Shown piece by piece: positions 10,122-22,750 of a DNA stretch of 64,000 bases (position 1 is its first letter; each line of letters opens with the position of its first letter). The DNA is from Sesamum alatum (Eukaryota; Streptophyta; Magnoliopsida; Lamiales; Pedaliaceae): NCBI GenBank assembly GCA_034509735.1, contig JACGWO010000012.1, forward strand, positions 11,761,983-11,825,982, given 5' to 3'. Below the pieces are notes generated by a model. The model saw only the letters and a list, made by a program, of their open reading frames with translations, ran no database searches and was not told the origin of the DNA. The position numbers and the translations under genes are program-made.

Positions 10122-10990
10122 ATGTCTAAGAACCCACTATCAACCATTCTTGAGACAAATAAATTCAATGGAACAAATTACAACGACTGGTTGCGCAATC
10201 TCAGGATAGTCCTAGATTACGAGAGAACCAAGGCTGCGTCATGGACGAGCCTCTCCCTAGGACCTTACCGGAAGGATCCACGCCAGAAGAACGTGAGACG
10301 TTCGAGACTTGGCATAAGGGATAACCGGAAGGTCCGTAGCATCATACTTGCTTCGATGACCAATGAGATTCAGAAGCAATATGAAAGGCTAGACGATGTC
10401 CCTTCCATTATGGCTCGCCTTAAGGATTGCTATGCAGTCCCGGACCGGCATACTAGGTATGTCGCGACCAAGGCGTTCTTTGGAACTAAAATGACAGAAG
10501 GATCCTCTGTACAAGAGCATGGGGTTAAAATGCTTACCCTAGTGGAAAAGCTCGAGGACCTAAAGGCAGGTCTCGATAATGAAACGTACATAGATGTGAT
10601 CCTTCAGTCACTCCCACCCTCCTTCGACCAATTTATCGTCAACTATAACATGAACACACTTGAGAAGGGCATTCATGAGTTGATCAATATGTTGGTGCAA
10701 TACGAGGGCAACGACTAAAGAAGTCTACGCCTTCGGTATTGTTTGGAGGTGCTTCAACTTCCAAGACGAAAGGCAAGGGTGCCGGACGTTGGAAAAAGAA
10801 GAAGGGGAAGGGAAAAGCCGTCATAGCAGCCACGAACACTCAGAGTGTTCCCATTGCCAAAGAGGGGAAAGGCCAAAGGAAAGGGAAAGGTTGTCTCCAA
10901 AGCAACAGTCAAAGGCATATGACATATGTATCAACTGCCGTGAGAAAGGGCATTGGAAGAGAGAGTGCCCAAAAACTCTTCTCAAACCAA
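10122..10990 (+). pseudogene. Element B gag with CCHC zinc knuckle
   Basis: The start codon at 10122 opens 198 codons to 10718. They cover the retrotransposon gag (UBN2-type) domain with NYNDWLRNLRIVL near residues 21-33. The frame is locally displaced near residues 35-70, where the sequence diverges from A and C and then returns, consistent with compensating indels. After the stop at 10718 a second frame holds the basic Lys/Gly-rich tail. A third holds the knuckle INCREKGHWKREC near 10932-10970. Gag would assemble the particle and bind element RNA through the knuckle. Confidence 0.85.
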
Positions 10991-11320
10991 GGTATATATG
11001 TGATTGAGGTTAATATGGTCACTAATTCTGCCTCTTGGGTATTGGATACCGGCTGTGGAGCTCACATTTGCAATGATTTGCACGGTGCTGAGAAGAAGCA
11101 GAAAACTAAGTAGCGGGGACATGATCCTGAAGCTCGGAAATGGCAAGGCCATCTCGGCAGAAGCAGTAGGATCCGCCACTTTAGTAATTAGTGATACCAT
11201 TAGCATAGAATTAGAGCAGGTTTATTTTGTACCTAGTATGATTAAGAATATCATTCCATTCCATTGTTGGACAATAGTGGTTGTGAGTTCAGAATCAATA
11301 AAAATTGCTTTTATTTGATG
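10975..11320 (+). pseudogene. Element B aspartic protease, frameshifted
   Basis: SASWVLDTGCGAHICNDL, with the catalytic DTG near 11045-11053, directly follows the zinc knuckle. The frame breaks near 11085 and resumes with the KLGNGKAISAEAVGSA stretch and the NCYFVPS-like end (QVYFVPSMIKNII) up to about 11255. The enzyme would cut Gag-Pol into mature proteins. At least one frameshift makes this copy inactive as read. Confidence 0.82.
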
Positions 11321-12420
11321 AGGTGTGGAATTGCTCATCTACTTGCTACATTGCACAACGGGCTCTATATCTTGCAACAAACGAATTTCGTTCTTAACGC
11401 TCAACACAAACGGAAATTAGATAATAACGGGAACGCACGTCTGTGGCACGCTAGGCTAGGTCACATATCCCAAGATAGGATGAAAAGGTTGGTAGACTCA
11501 AAGAACCTAGAGGTTGGGGACTTGAGTGATCTACCAACTTGTGAGTCTTTGTCTAAGAGGGAAAATGACCAAAAAAAAAAAAGCCCTTGTAGGACAAAGC
11601 AGGCTTGCCACAGGTCTGTTGGACTTGGTCCATACAGACGTACGTGAACCACTAAGGACGCAGGCCCGAGGTAGGTTCTCCTACTTCATAACCTTCACCG
11701 AATGATCATTCACGGTACGGTTATGTTTACCTGATGAGGTACAAGTCTGAAGCTCTTGAGAGGTTTTAAAGAATTCAGGCTTGAAGTGGGAGAACCAGAC
11801 CAACTGCAAAATTAAAGTCCTACGGTCAGACCGAGGCGGTGAATACCTTAGTGCCGAATTCCTAGATTATCTAAAAGAAAATGGTATAATATCGGAATGG
11901 ACACCTCCCGGAACACCACAGTTAAATGGCGTCTCTGAAAGGAGGAACCGAACCCTGTTGGACATGGTTCGGTCCATGATGAGTTTTACCAAATTGCCCT
12001 TATCGTTTTGGGGTTATGCCATTAGAAACGGCAGCCAAGTTGTTGAATTTGGCGCCTACCAGTGCATTGACCCAAACGCCATATTGAGATATGGCACGGC
12101 AAGCCTGCGTCCTACAACTACTTGAAAGTGTGGGGTAGCCCCGCCATACGTCAAGAGGTTAGTGGGAGATAAGCTAGAATCCAGGTCTAGCCTATGCAGG
12201 TTCGTTGGATACCCTAAAGAAACTGCGGGTTATTACTTTTATGACCCTTTGGAACAAAAGGTATTTGTTTCAAGGAATGCAGTATTCTTGGAGCAAGGCT
12301 TCCCAGAGGATATCCAACCTGATGGGCTGATCCTTGAGGAATCAAGTGATGGAACTCAGCCATCAGAAAATAGCCGCGGAAACCTCACCAAGAGGATTCA
12401 GGATTAATGAACGGAGGACT
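11264..12420 (+). pseudogene. Element B integrase, frameshifted
   Basis: The segment 11264-11647 carries the GAG-pre-integrase HHCC module (LWHARLGHISQDR, then CES) and loses frame in an A-run near 11570. The catalytic core follows in pieces. The segment 11781-12125 contains [18 protein letters not shown] and [18 protein letters not shown], giving the second Asp and the catalytic Glu. The segment 12162-12407 contains the C-terminal GYPKETAGYYFYDP region. Each break is a one- or two-base change relative to element D, so the domain order is normal for copia. Confidence 0.85.
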
Positions 12421-12589
12421 GACCAACCTAGAGAAGATCCAACATGCTAGGCCATGAAGGACAACCTCAAGAAAGGCCAGTCCCGTCCCTGAACCGCCGG
12501 CTCCGATACAGTCAGCGCCCACAGTCACCACTGACGTTCCCGTCCTCCGTAGGTCCACTAGAGAATCCAGACCTGCAGTGAGATATGGG

Positions 12590-13410
12590 TTTCTAGGTGC
12601 GACCGATCTTCTGGATAACGATCCTAAGACATACGGGGAAGCGATGTCTGACATCGACTCCGGGAAATGGCTTGAGGGCCATGAAGACCGAAATGGACTC
12701 CATGAGCGAGAACCAAGTTTGGAGACTCGTAGATCCACCGAAAAGTGTTAAGCCAGTGGCTGTAAGTGGGTCTACAAGCGCAAAACTCGCGTTGATGGAG
12801 AAGTCACAACCTTTAAGGCTAGGCTTGTAGCTAAGGGACACACTCAACGACCCGGGTCGATTTTGAGGATACCTACTCGCCAGTAGCCATGGCTAAGTCC
12901 ATTCGGATCCTGCTTGCCATAGCAGCATGGTAATGACTATGAAAATATGGCAGATGGACGTGAAAACGGCCTTCCTCAACGGTTTCGTTGAAGAAGAGAT
13001 CTATATGGATCAGCCGGAGGGTTTCACGGTCACTGGAGAAGAACAGAAGGTCTGTCGTCTCTAGAAGTTCCATCTATAGCCTCAAACAAGCATCCCGAAG
13101 TTGGAACATTCGATTTGATGAAGTAATACAGGGATATGACTTCATCAAAAACGAATCCGACCCTTGTGTATACAAGAAGGTCAGTGGGAGCTCTATAGTG
13201 TTCCTAGTGCTTTACGTGGATGACATTCTGCTCATTGGTAATGACGTCAGAATGTTAGGAAACACAAAAGCATGGTTGTCAACCAAGTTTTCCATGAAGG
13301 ACTTGGGTGAAGCCTCCTACATCCTAGGCATCCAGATTGTCAGGGACAGATCTAAAAGGATGTTAGGGCTCACCCAAAACTCGTATATGGAGAAAGTCCT
13401 AAAGAGATAT
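12590..13410 (+). pseudogene. Element B reverse transcriptase, frameshifted
   Basis: The region aligns by eye with the RT of element D. The conserved AMKTEMDSM start is near 12680, then [10 protein letters not shown]. The catalytic motif is YVDD at 13213-13224 inside [13 protein letters not shown]. The segment 12988-13491 is open through the palm and thumb. Upstream parts are scattered over three frames by single-base changes, including one near 12925. The enzyme would copy element RNA into cDNA. Confidence 0.85.
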
Positions 13411-14204
13411 CGAATGGACAACTCCAAACGAGGATTCCTTCCAATGAGGCATGGGATCAAGTTATCCAAGAAGCAGTCCCCGCAGACTTGAATGAGGAAC
13501 TTGAAAGATGAAAGTCATCCCCTATGCTTCTGCCGTAGGTAGCATCCAATATGGGTCCATTGCACCAGGCCTGACATTGCATACGCTTTGAGCGTGACAA
13601 GCAGATATCAGTCCTGTGCAGGAGGCACATTGGAATGCCGTTAAGGGCATGCTTAAGTACCTTAGGAGGACTAAGGAAAATGTTCTTGGTCTATGGCAAT
13701 GGAGAACTTATTCTGGAAGGCTTTAGCGACGCTAGCTTCCAGTCTGATGACGATGATGCCAAGTCTCAATCGGGATATGTATTCAAACTCAACGGAGGAG
13801 TAGTGGCTTGGAAAAGTTCCAAGCAAGCAACCACTGCTGACTCCACCACTGAGGCTGAATAAATTGCAGCTTCAGAAGCTGCTAAGGAAGCGGTTTTGGA
13901 TGAGAAAACTACATCCAAGAGTTGGGTGTGGTGCCTAGCATCGCCGAGCCCGTTGTCATCTTCTGTGATAACAACGATTGCAATAGCGCAAGCAAAAGGA
14001 ACCGAGATCTCATCACCGTTCCAAAACACATTCTTAGACGCTACCATCTTCTTAGAGAAATGGTAGGAAGAAGGTGACGTTCGGATGGACCGAGTCAACT
14101 CAGCAGACAACACAGCAGACCCGCTGACAAAAGCCTATGTCGCAGAGTGCTCATACGCAACATCTGAGAAGATGGGGATTAGGCATATGGGTGATTGGCT
14201 TTAA
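13411..14204 (+). pseudogene. Element B RNase H and end of pol
   Basis: The recognisable RNase H parts are GFSDASFQSDDDDAKSQSG (first catalytic Asp) and ATTADSTTEAE (catalytic Glu) in 13635-13862. The region near 13960-13985 resembles the CDNNGAI motif but is frameshifted. The expected pol end GDWL and stop are at 14193-14204. Single-base insertions interrupt the frame near 13490, 13675, 13890 and 13975. RNase H would remove the RNA strand during reverse transcription. Confidence 0.82.
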
Positions 14205-14220
14205 AGGTCAAGTGGGAGAT
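14205..14220 (+). other. Polypurine tract of element B
   Basis: The purine-rich AGGTCAAGTGGGAGAT lies directly before the 3' LTR and primes plus-strand synthesis. The same tract precedes the LTRs of C, D, I, J and K. Confidence 0.88.
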
Positions 14221-14446
14221 TGTTAGAATAGGTGACCATGTAAGCCAATTTTGGCGGTATATGTAACCTATGTCTAGACAATTATGGGTGTTTGATAAAT
14301 CATTGATGAATAAAGAAGTGAATTTCATTTGGCATTACTTTGTTTGTGTTCACTTTTCTATATCTGTTCACTACGCAAAACAAAAGCCCACGGACTGAGA
14401 ATCAATTTCGGGACTGGGACTACGCTTGGAGGTAGGTCCATGGAAT
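14221..14446 (+). repeat. 3' LTR of element B, first part
   Basis: The first 226 bp of the 3' LTR begin TGTTAGAATAGG. They end at ggaat (14442-14446), the target duplication of element C. The LTR resumes at 24967. Confidence 0.93.
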
Positions 14447-16459
14447 TGAAAGAATTATGTGGATCGTCCCGGGAAAAGCGCGAATGCGGAAGCGCGGTAT
14501 AATTAAAAATTAAAACGGAATTTAAACATGCTTTTAAATTAAAAAAACACGTTTCAAAGGGTGTGCCTTTGAAATTTTCCCGGGCATTCGGTGTATCTCA
14601 ATGAACGTATAACATAAAATAAAATCATGGAGGCCATAGGGTTGAAAAATTAAAGAGGGACGAAAATTTAAAACGAAGACCTACCCGTTGTCGTTTTCGT
14701 CTTCAACGGCTACACGCGTTGTTCCCCGTTTTGCACCAAGATCCCGTCTTTGAGACCCTCTAATTCGTGACACACGATCCACCCACGTATCTTGCACGTC
14801 GTGCTAGCAACGAACAAGTGTATAATTTTGGAGTGGATGAATCAATAACACATTATCAATTAATGGTATTGATTCATCAAGATTCTAATGTTCCAAGAAC
14901 AAAGAATCAAGAAAACTATTTTCTTGAGAGAGAGAGAGGGCGGACGAGAGAGAGATGGGAGAGAGAGAGAAAACCGTGTGTGTGTGTTGTGTGTGTGTGT
15001 TGAGTTTCATCATCATGTAAATTGTAGGATGCTAGGGGTTTATATAGAAGAGGAGTTTAATCCTCTTTAAACTCCTCTTTTAAAGAACTCTAATTTGATT
15101 AGGATTTTGACCTAGTCAAAAGTCCTAGTCAAAACTAGTGTTTTGACCTAGTCAAAACGATCCTAGCCATCCATCTCTCCCATTAATCTCAACCGTTGAT
15201 TTAATTTAATTTAATGGAAAATATTTTAAAACCTATTTAAATATTTCCAAGAGGCTAAAATAAATATAAATATTATTTAAGCCCATTAAATAAATCCCTT
15301 TGATAAATCCAATTTATCAATTTAATTCCTTCTATCAAATAGAAAGAATTATTTTCTCCAAGAAAAATAAAGTTCCCGATTAAATCTAATTTAATCATTC
15401 CTTCACTCCAATATTTAATTCCAAATTAAATATTTAATTGTGTGTGGATAGTGTGTGTGACTCTTTAGGTTCACCATTCAGCTAGACTTGGTCGGATTCC
15501 TAGAATCCGTCCGGTTACCATGGGTGGCCATCTAGCAACGGTCCATGGCACTAGAGACTAGGTGAAATATTCAGGGATGAACATTTAGGCTCTAACAGTA
15601 CGCTTGTCCTTCTGTCTTCGGTCTCATCACTTAGTGTCTCTAGGGCACGGATAACGCAGGTACCCATCTTGGACCTAAGTGTCGGTCTGTCCTCACTAAA
15701 CGCCGCAAGGGAAACCTTCCCTTCTGTTCAGTCACTGTGGCCACAGTTTTAGGACAAGACCTAGAGCATACATGAGACTCAACTGTCAAAACCTATGACA
15801 GGAGACAGATCCTTTCTTGGAAACTACTGTCACTTTGCACACCAGGACTGCACTAGACATGGCTTATGACTACCAAAGAGAATTCTGGCAATCTCTCACC
15901 ATACCTAAGATACAGCCCTGATGTACAGGTAAACTCAGCAATTCCTCAAGTCAAAGGACTTGACCTGTACCGTTGAACCGGGAATACTCGTCATACCTTG
16001 CCAGACCATACTCAAGGTCCTCCGTAAGACGGTTCCCACGAGTCACCTCAGTCAGCTGCCATCCTAGCAGGCTAACCCACTAACACTGCTTAGACGATCC
16101 TCGTCACCCGTCGATGAAACACGACAGCAGATGCTTAGTGCAAGTCTCAAATGGAATCCCGTACCCATTTTCGGGATTCCTTGACTTGGAGATTTCCGGA
16201 CTGATTCGGGAAGACTGATTTCATGGACCTACCTCCAAGCGTAGTCCCAGTCCCCGAAATCGGAATCTCAGTCCGTGGGCTCTGTTTGCGTAGTGAACAG
16301 ATATGGAAAAATAGGTGCAAGTGAACACAAACAAAAGTAATGCCAAATGAAAATTCACTTCTTTATTCATTAATGATTTATCAAAAACACCTATAATTGT
16401 CTAGACATAGGTTACATATACCCGCCAAAATTGGCTTACATGGTCAACCTATTCTAACA
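14447..16459 (-). repeat. 3' LTR of element C (2013 bp)
   Basis: Its plus-strand start TGAAAGAATTATGTGG and end CTATTCTAACA are the reverse complements of the family tips. It adjoins the PPT at 16460. Compared with the 5' LTR it carries extra or missing single bases, mostly in homopolymers. Confidence 0.95.
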
Positions 16460-16476
16460 ATCTCCCACTTGACCTT
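16460..16476 (-). other. Polypurine tract of element C
   Basis: On the minus strand AAAGGTCAAGTGGGAGAT lies between the pol stop (16477-16479) and the 3' LTR. Confidence 0.85.
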
Positions 16477-17300
16477 TTAAAGCCAATCACCCATATGCCT
16501 AATCCCCATCTTCTCAAGATGTTGCGTATGAGCACTTTGCGACATAGGCTTTGTCAGCGGGTCTGCTGTTGTTGTTTGCTGAGTTGACTCGGTCCATCCG
16601 AACGTCACCTCTTCCTACCATTTCTCTAAGAAGATGGTTAGCGTCTAAGAATGTGTTTGGAACGGTGGTGAGATCTCGGTTCCTTCGCCTTGCGCTATTG
16701 CACCGTTGTTATCACAGAAGATGACAACGGGCTCGGTGATGCCTAGGCACCACACCCAACTCTTGGATGTAGTTTCTCATCCAAACCGCTTCCTTGGCAG
16801 CTTTCTGAAGCTGCTATGTATTCAGCCTCAGTGGTGGAGTCAGCAGTGGTTGCTTGCTTGGAACTTTTCCAAGCCACTACTCCTCCGTTGAGCTTGAATA
16901 TATACCCCGATTGAGACTTGGCATCATCGTCATCAGACTGGAAGCTGGCGTCGCTAAAAGCCTTCCAGAATTAGTTTTCCATTGCCATAGACTAAGAACA
17001 TTTCCTTAGTCCTCCTTAGGTACTTAAGGATGCCCTTAACTGCATTCCAATGTGCCTCTCCTGCACAGGACTGATATCTGCTAGTCACGCTCAAAGCGTA
17101 TGCAATGTCAGGCCTGGTGCAGTGGACCGCATATTGGATGCTACCTACGGCAGAAGCATAGGGGATGACTTTCATCTTTTCAAGTTCCTCATCAGTCTGC
17201 GGGACTGTTTCTTGGACAACTTGATCCCATTGCCTCATAAGGAAGGAACCCTCGTTTGGAGTTGTCCATTCGATATCTCTTAGGACTTTCTCCATATATA
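16477..17300 (-). pseudogene. Element C RNase H, frameshifted
   Basis: The segment 16954-17295 encodes the region before RNase H (AVGSIQYAVHCTRPDIAYAL, HWNAVKGILKYLRRTKEMF) up to GKLILEGF. The catalytic SDASFQSDDDDAK and TTADSTTEAE parts lie in other frames at 16800-16950, and the CDNN region near 16710. Pol ends at the stop 16477-16479. Several single-base indels, including in runs near 16560-16570 and 16790, break the frame. Confidence 0.83.
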
Positions 17301-17970
17301 CGAGTTTTGGGTGAGCCCTAACATCCTTTTAGATCTGTCCCTGGACAATCTGGATGCCTAGGATGTAGGATGCTTCACCCAAGTCCTTCATGGAAAACTT
17401 GGTTGACAAGCCATGCTTTCGTGTTTCCTAACATTCTGACGTCATTTCCAATGAGCAGAATGTCATCCACGTAAAGCACTAGGAACACTATGGAGCTCCC
17501 ACTGACCTTCTTGTATACACAAGGGTCGGATTCGTTTTTTGATGAAGTCATAACCCCGTATTACCTCATCAAATCGAATGTTCCAACTCCGGGAAGCTTG
17601 TTTGAGGCCATAGATGGACTTCTGGAGACGACAGACTTTCTGTTCTTCTCCAGCGACCGTGAAACCCTCCGGCTGATCCATATAGATCTCTTCTTCAACG
17701 AAGCCGTTGAGGAAGGCCGTTTTCACGTCCATCTGCCATATTTCATAGTCATACCATGCTGCTATGGCAAGCAGGATCCGAATGGATTTAGCCATGGCTA
17801 CTGGCGAGTAGGTATCCTCAAAATCGACCCCGGGTCGTTGAGTGTATCCCTTAGCTACAAGCCTAGCCTTGAAGGTAGTGACCTCTCCATCAACGCCGAG
17901 TTTGCGCTTGTAGACCCACTTACAGCCCACTGGCTTAAACACCTTTCGGTGGATCTACAAGTCTCCAAAC
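17301..17970 (-). pseudogene. Element C reverse transcriptase
   Basis: The segment 17463-17942 is a 159-codon open stretch starting at [12 protein letters not shown]. It runs through [38 protein letters not shown] and [10 protein letters not shown]. The catalytic YVDD is at 17462-17473, just after a frameshift in the T-run near 17535. The fingers and palm are therefore well preserved and the frame is lost only near the active-site loop. Confidence 0.87.
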
Positions 17971-18281
17971 TTGGTTCTCGCTCATGGAGTCCATTTCGGT
18001 TTTCATGGCCTCAAGCCATTTTCCAAGAGTCGATGTCTACATCGCTTCCCCGTATGTCTTAGGATCGTTATCCAGGAAGATCGGTCGCACCTAGAAATCC
18101 ATATCTCACTGGAGGTCTGGATTAAAACTCTAGTGACGACCTTCGGAGAACGGAACGTTAGTGGTAACTGTGGGCGCTGACTGTACGCACGAGCCGGCGG
18201 GTTCAGGGCCGGGGCTGCCTGCCTTGAGGTTGTCCTTTCATGCCTAGCATGTTGGAACTTCTCTAGGCTAGGTCAGTCCTC
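17971..18281 (-). pseudogene. Element C linker between integrase and RT
   Basis: This is the low-conservation spacer between the integrase C-terminus and the RT. It corresponds to element D 30640-30890. It contains remnants of the YGEAMSDIDSGKW and MDSMS regions in shifted frames. It has no independent function that I can see. Confidence 0.6.
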
Positions 18282-19426
18282 CTAGTGTACCGAACTACCT
18301 GAATCCTCTAGGAGCTTTCCAAAAACCCCGCACGTTTCTGATGACTGAGTTCCATCACTTGAATTCCTCAAGGACCTCAGCTCATCAGGTTGGATATCCT
18401 CCGGGAAGCCTTGCTCCAAGAATACTGCATTCATTGAAACAAATACCTTTTGTTCCAAAGGGTCATAAAAGTAATAACCCGCAGTTTCTTTAGGTATCCA
18501 ACGAACCTGCATAGGCTAGACCTGGATTCTAGCTTATCTCCCACTAACCTCTTGACGTATTGCGGGGCTACCCCACACTTTCAAGTAGTTGTACGATGCA
18601 GGCTTGCCGTGCCATATCTCATATGGCGTTTGGGTCACTACACTAGTAGGCGCCAAATTCAATAACTGTGGCATGCCGTTTCAATGCAAACCCCAAAAGC
18701 CGAATAGGGGCAATTTTGGTAAAACTCATCATAGGAACGAACCATGTCCAACAGGGTTCAGGTTCCTCCTTTCAGAGACGCCATTTAACTGTGGTGTTCC
18801 GGGAGGTGTCCATTCTGATATTATACCATGTTCCTTTAGATAATCTAGGAATTCGGCACTAAGGTATTCACCGCCTCGGTCTGACCGTAGGACTTTAATT
18901 TGCAGTTGGAATTTGATTCTCCACTTCAAGTCTGAATTCTTTTAAACCTCTCAAAGAGCTTCAGCTTGTACCTCATCAGGTAAACATAACCATACCGTGA
19001 ATGATCATCGGTGAAGGTTATGAAGTAGGAGAACCCACCTCGGGCCTGCGTCCTTAGTGTCCACACACGTCTGTATGGACCAAGTCCAACAGACCTGTGG
19101 CAAGCCTGCCTTTGTCCTACAAAGGGCTTCTTGGTCATTTTCCCTCTTAGACAAGATTCACAAGTTGGTAGATTACTCAAGTCCCCAACCTCTAGGTTCT
19201 TTGAGTCTACCAACCTTTTCATCCTATCTTGGGATATGTGACCTAGCCTAGCGTGCCACAGACGTGCGTTCCCGTTATTATCTAATTTCCGTTTGTGTTG
19301 AGCGTTAAGAACGAAATTCGTTTGTTGCAAGATATAGAGCCCATTATGTAATGTACCAAGTAGATGAGCAATTCCACACCTCATCAAATAAAAGCAATTT
19401 TTATTGATTTTTAAACTCATAACCAT
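18282..19426 (-). pseudogene. Element C integrase, frameshifted
   Basis: The segment 18926-19426 holds the HHCC module (LWHARLGHISQDR, CESCLRGKMTKKPF) and the start of the core up to DHSRYGYVYLMRY. The segment 18729-18929 holds [18 protein letters not shown] and [15 protein letters not shown]. The segment 18282-18512 holds the C-terminal PKETAGYYFYDPLEQKVFVS part. Breaks lie near 18925, 18745 and 18515. The domain order matches B and D. Confidence 0.85.
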
Positions 19427-19800
19427 TATTGTCTAACAATGGGAATGGAAATGATGTTTTAATCATACTGGGTACAAAATAAACTTGCTCTAATTCTATG
19501 CTAATGGTATCACTTAATAACTAAAGTGGCGGATCCTACTGCTTCTGCCGAGATGGCCTTGCCATTTCCGAGCTTCAGGATCATGTCCCCGCTACTTAGT
19601 TTTCTGCTTCTTTTCAACACCTGCAGATCATTGCAAATGTGAGCTCCACAGCCGGTATCCAATACCCAAGAGGCAGAATTAGTGACCATGTTAACCTCAA
19701 TCACAAAATATACCTTGGTTTGAGAAGAGCTTGGGGCACTCTCTCTTCCCATGCCCTTTCTCACGGCAGTTGATACATATGTCATATGCCTTCGACTGTT
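19427..19800 (-). pseudogene. Element C zinc knuckle and protease
   Basis: In 19510-19914 the knuckle context (RHMTYVSTAVRKGMGRE) reads out of frame. SASWVLDTGCGAHICNDLQV, with catalytic DTG, and LKLGNGKAISAEAVGSA read in frame. A break near 19515 separates this from the protease end (QVYFVPSMI) near 19470. Confidence 0.8.
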
Positions 19801-20579
19801 GCTTGGAGACAACCTTTCCCCTTTCCTTTGCCTTTCCCCTCTTTGGCAATGGGAACACTCTGAGTGTTCGTAGCTGCTATGACTGCCTTTCCCTTCCCTT
19901 TTTTCCTTTTCCAACGTCCGGCGCCCTTGCCTTTCGTCTTGGAAGTAGAAGCACCTCCAAACAATACCGAAGGCGTGGACTTCTTAGTCGTTGCCTCGTA
20001 TTGCACCAACATATTGATCAACTCATGAATACCCTTCTCAAGTGCATTCATGTTGTAGTTGACAATAAATTGATCAAAGGAGGGTGGGAGTGACTGAAGG
20101 ATCACATCTATGTACGTTTCGTTATCGAGACCTGCCTTTAGGTCCTCGAGCTTTTTCCACTAGGGTAAGCATTTTAACCCCATGTTCTTGTACAGAGGAT
20201 CCTTCTGTCATTTTAGTTCCAAAGAACGCCTTGGTCGCGACATACCTAGTATGCCGGTCCGGGACTGCATAGCAATCCTTAAGGCGAGCCATTATGGAAG
20301 GGACATCGTCTAGCCTTTCATATTGCTTCTGAATCTCATTGGTCATCGAAGCAAGTATTGATGCTACGAACCTTCCGGTTATCCCTTATGCCAAGTCTCG
20401 AACGTCTCACGTTCCTCTGGCGTGGATCCTTCCGGTAAGGTCCTAGGGAGAGGCTCGTCCATGACGTAGCCTTGGTTCTCATAATCCAGGACTATCCTGA
20501 GATTGCGCAACCAGTCGTTGTAGTTGGTTCCATTAAATTTGTTTGTCTCAAGAATGGTTGAAAGTGGGTTCTTAGACAT
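19782..20579 (-). pseudogene. Element C gag, frameshifted
   Basis: The start codon at 20579 begins MSKNPLSTILETNKFNGTNY. Three consecutive open pieces (20379-20579, 20122-20346, 19782-20105) cover the whole gag domain and the basic tail. They are separated by single-base changes near 20385 and 20360 and by an in-frame stop region near 20160. A premature stop replaces the codon before VEKLEDLKAG at about 20161-20163. The particle protein is complete in domain content but not readable. Confidence 0.85.
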
Positions 20580-22114
20580 TTTAAAATCTACATGTTGAAA
20601 AACAACGCGCGATCAGCAGAAAGTAAAGACGGTGGTTTGATAAAAAATAATTAAATGCTTGGTCTTTAGTCATTTAATCCTCCCACCTATTTATACGAAA
20701 ACACGGTACTCTCAAACGTAGTTTTCGGGAAATCCTTTCCTAGTGGGCTTGGGATCCACAGCGATTTTTCCCATACCCCGCTTTTACGATTCGCATGGAA
20801 AAGATCCTGTGGGAGGTATTCCATACCATTCTCGTTCCACGAGATTCCCAAGATTATTGCCTCACCCTTTTGCATGATCCCGAGACTCCAAGCGAATCAT
20901 GCTAATTAGGCGTTAGACCCGACCCAATCGACCGAGCCATGGACCCACTAGTACCCCCACGACTCGTGAGACAGGTAGCAGCAGCCCATTTTCGTTCATG
21001 ACATAGTGCAGCTTCTTTTAAGTACAAATAACGTGCCACGACTCGTGAGACCACGCTATATGACCTAAAACAGCTTCCTCACTATGCCACGGATTGGAAG
21101 GCATGGACAAACTCCTAGAGTTCATGTCCACTTTATCTAGGGTCTAATATTTTAACATTGGTCCAACCAATGTGAGAGTAATAATGACCGAGATCTCATA
21201 CTATATCCATACATTCATCCAAAAATGCATAAATGAAATTCATCCATAGCAGTTATACATGATAAAATAAAACCCATTCATCCATCACAATAACCACATG
21301 CAAAATTTAAAGCCTAGCACGCCCCTGTTGGATGATCACAAGCCCGAATCCTATGCGATCCACTGAGCCCGCAGTGGATCTATGGTCAATCTAGGGTTGG
21401 TCCTATACTATTACAATAATAGTAACCCAATCATCATTCTGATGGGCCTTGGTCTCTTTTTCTCTTTCTTCACTTCATGGAAAACGCCAAGGGACCTCCG
21501 GTCTGGGCTCTCCATGTGGTCCTTCCTTCTTCTCCACCAATTACAAAAATGGAAAACCTCACTCCTAGTCTACTCTCATTACATATTAAAAAAATTAGAA
21601 ACCCCAGCGAAACCCCGGGGGGAGTACATAAGGAGGAGGTAGAAAGCCTTATTATTCCAAGGCACTAGAAAGAGAAGGAGAAAGCAGTTAAAGAGGCACA
21701 CAGGCCCAACAGTAAATTAAACCATACATTCGGTCTAGGGCTCGTGATCATCCATTTCCGTCCAACACACATAATTACATGATCCAATCACATAATCATA
21801 ATATTCCAACAACACATGATTTCCAATCACATTAATCCAAGATGAAAATAAATGAACATGTGCGTAACGTGTGAAAATAAAATATAGATATTGGCAATGT
21901 AAAATTTTTCGTTTTAGGAAAACCTTTCCTCATTATTTTAAGTAAAATAACCCCGGGATTCCAAATCCATTTATTTTACTCCTAAAATAATGTCTTTAGG
22001 AATTTAGGAAAAATTGAACCCAAAAAACGAAATTTTTTCAGAATTAATTCAAAATTAAAACTGAAAATAAATTTAAAAATAAAAATTACACTTAGGTTTC
22101 AAAACCCTAGCCAA
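20580..22114 (-). other. Element C leader between gag and GC array
   Basis: A non-coding leader of about 1.5 kb. It carries the paired palindromes at 20957-20972 and 21036-21051 and is otherwise colinear with B. It is the uninterrupted reference that shows where the solo LTR entered A (near 21430). I see no gene. Confidence 0.8.
20957..21051 (-). promoter_or_regulatory. Paired palindromic leader motif of element C
   Basis: Two exact minus-strand copies of GTCTCACGAGTCGTGG lie at 20957-20972 and 21036-21051, 79 bp apart. This is the same spacing as in B and A. Confidence 0.5.
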
Positions 22115-22750
22115 GGAGCCACCGGCCGCCGCCGCCTGCAGCAGTCGGCCGCCGGGCGCGCAGGGCAGCAGGCCCTGCCTGCCGCCTCTGCGCGCGCGCA
22201 GGCACCGCCTTGCCGGGCGCGCGCGCGCAGGCCCCTGCCTGTGTGCGTGCGCGCCTGGCCGGCATCAGTCTGCGCGGCCTGGCGCATCGCAGGCCGACGC
22301 GCGCGCAGGCTCCTTTGCCTGTGCGCGCGCGCTGGCCTGCTGGCCACCGGCCGCGTCCCTGCGTCGTGCGCAGAGCGCGCGCGCAGACGCGCACTGGGCG
22401 TGCCTGCCGGGCGCGCGCGCGCGCAGACGCCTCCGTCTGCGTGCGCGCGCGCCTGGCGGCGCGCCTGGTGCCCGTCCGCGCGCGGGCTCCTCCGCCCGCC
22501 AGCCTTGCGCGCGCGCGCGCATGGGCGCGCCTGCCGGGCGCGCGCGCGCGCAGACACCTCTGTCTGCCCGGCGCGCGCGCCTGGAGGCGTTTCCATGCGC
22601 GCACGCCCGCGCGCAGCCAACCCGGCTGCGCACTGCCCCTGCGCGGCCGGCAGCGCGCGCGCGCGCGCAGGCTTCCCATGCCTGCGCGCGTCTGCCCTGC
22701 CGGCAGCGCTCGGCTGCGCGCGGCCAGCCTTCCCGGCTGGCCGGCTGTGA
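22115..22750 (-). repeat. GC-rich hairpin array in the leader of element C
   Basis: About 635 bp of GCGCGC-rich sequence with short inverted repeats, at the same position and of the same kind as in B and A. It is preceded (22103-22110) by the aaaccctag boundary motif. Long open frames on both strands are compositional. Confidence 0.85.

Noticed and set aside
14767..15003. Open frame with Arg/Glu-rich and Val/Cys tail, also at 23280-23585
   Set aside because: It is an antisense read through the GA- and GT-rich tracts of the LTR 5' untranslated region, a microsatellite artefact.
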